In this document: positions 63,487-64,000 of the stretch, one piece after another
How positions within the stretch are numbered: position 1 is the stretch's first letter
Layout: every line of letters begins with the position of its first letter
Assembly: GCA_027922465.2 (NCBI GenBank)
Contig: BQMF02000415.1
Coordinates: 186,001-250,000 of the forward strand
Length of the DNA: 64,000 bases
From: Turritopsis dohrnii
Taxonomy: Eukaryota > Cnidaria > Hydrozoa > Anthoathecata > Oceaniidae
Direction: 5' to 3'
Position numbers and translations under genes: made by a program
Notes under the pieces: generated by a model
Database searches by the model: none
What the model saw: only the letters and a program-made list of their open reading frames with translations
Told to the model about the DNA's origin: nothing

Positions 63487-63978
63487 ATGACATATATCTT
63501 GGGCGACTCCATGGTGAAAGAAATAAAAGGTTGGAAAATAACTCAATCGCTTGGTCATCAAAACAAAGTGTTAGTAAAGTCGTTTCCAGGCGCTACAATC
63601 AGTTGTATGAAAGATTACATCAAGCCTTCGATTAATAATTGTCCAGATAATATCATTATCCATGCAGGAACTAATGCCTTACAAAAACAGTCACCATCAA
63701 ATATAGCTACTAATATTGTGGATCTTGCGAAACATATAAACACTTTCGATATGAATGTTTACATATCTAGTATAATTCCTCGAAGGGACCAATAAAACAA
63801 TGCTGCATCGGAAACCAATCTGATATTAAAAACTATGTGCCATGAAATGAACATAGCTTATATAGACCACCAAAACATAGATCCTCGAACACATCTAAAT
63901 AAGAGCAACCTACACCTCAATAAAAATGGAAATAAAGTTTTAGCAAAAAACTTTACTAAAATGCTACATAAATGTTGA
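63487..63978 (+). pseudogene. SGNH-domain ORF1 end of a second CR1/L2-type LINE
   Basis: The frame opens with 'MTYILGDSMVKEIKGW' (SGNH Ser block), then 'IIIHAGTNAL' and, past an in-frame TAA at 63793-63795, 'NLHLNKNGNKVLAKNFTKML' (His block), to a TGA at 63976-63978. It aligns along its length with the C-terminal SGNH domain of the LINE at 39228-40586, but the sequences are clearly diverged. The N-terminal part is missing, so the copy is 5' truncated. After TGA the same frame continues as CGG-GAA-AGG to the window end, matching the start of ORF2 in the other element (AGG-GAA-ACC). Confidence 0.75.
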
Positions 63979-63981
63979 CGG
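63976..63981 (+). promoter_or_regulatory. In-frame UGA-CGG junction at the end of LINE ORF1
   Basis: UGA followed by CGG is one of the known readthrough-prone stop contexts (as in several plant RNA viruses). The position is equivalent to the UGA-AGG junction at 40584 of the other LINE. The downstream frame stays open for the remaining 22 bases of the window. Confidence 0.45.
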
Positions 63982-64000
63982 GAAAGGCACATAGACGTAA

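Overview
This window looks like AT-rich nuclear DNA from an invertebrate animal, most likely a cnidarian and probably a hydrozoan. The evidence is intron-containing genes with GT/AG junctions, rhodopsin-like GPCRs, a secreted PAN/EGF protein, and a dense, diverse transposon load that includes Penelope-like elements. It shows no bacterial gene organisation, and I found no rRNA, tRNA or CRISPR. The taxonomic placement is an inference from gene style and repeat content, not from a marker gene.

Likely host genes are few. They are: a last exon of an uncharacterised conserved family (6233-6592, minus); a five-exon secreted protein with PAN/apple and EGF-like domains (19769-23297, minus); two tandem intronless class A GPCR paralogs (50865-51803 and 53228-54181, plus); and a two-exon METTL27-like methyltransferase (57015-58076, minus).

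Most of the rest is mobile DNA. In order: three head-to-tail repeat units (2258-4080); a Harbinger-like element with TAA target duplications (4126-4828); a TA-flanked MITE (7873-8358); a 5.2 kb hAT-like element carrying an OTU-protease gene in frame with its transposase (9291-14483); a 17-18 bp minisatellite (16950-17106); a MITE family seen twice (21712-22058 and 31247-31967); a TTAA-flanked Kolobok-like element with a THAP remnant (23881-25203); a mariner-like element with 209 bp inverted repeats and DD41D spacing (26043-27834); a decayed non-LTR RT (27918-29520); a TAA-flanked MITE (30518-30997); a young Penelope-like element with tandem pLTRs and hammerhead-like motifs (33324-37271); an apparently intact CR1/L2-type LINE (39228-43697); a second TIR element (44403-45162); a Mutator-like pseudogene (46545-48134); a fragment resembling the RAG1 N-terminal zinc/RING region (48691-49270, minus); a hAT-type MITE with a perfect 8 bp duplication (54475-54753); a decayed pogo-like transposase (59608-60396); a decayed RT with a restriction-like endonuclease tail (61296-63330, minus); and the ORF1 end of a second LINE running off the window (63487-64000).

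The most interesting points are three. First, the OTU cysteine-protease gene sits directly upstream of and in the same frame as the hAT transposase, separated by one stop codon. Second, the LINE has ORF1 and ORF2 in one frame separated only by UGA, with no ATG before the endonuclease; the second, divergent copy at the window end has the same arrangement with the context UGA-CGG. Third, the Penelope element keeps its tandem layout, a 9 bp target duplication and paired hammerhead-like cores.
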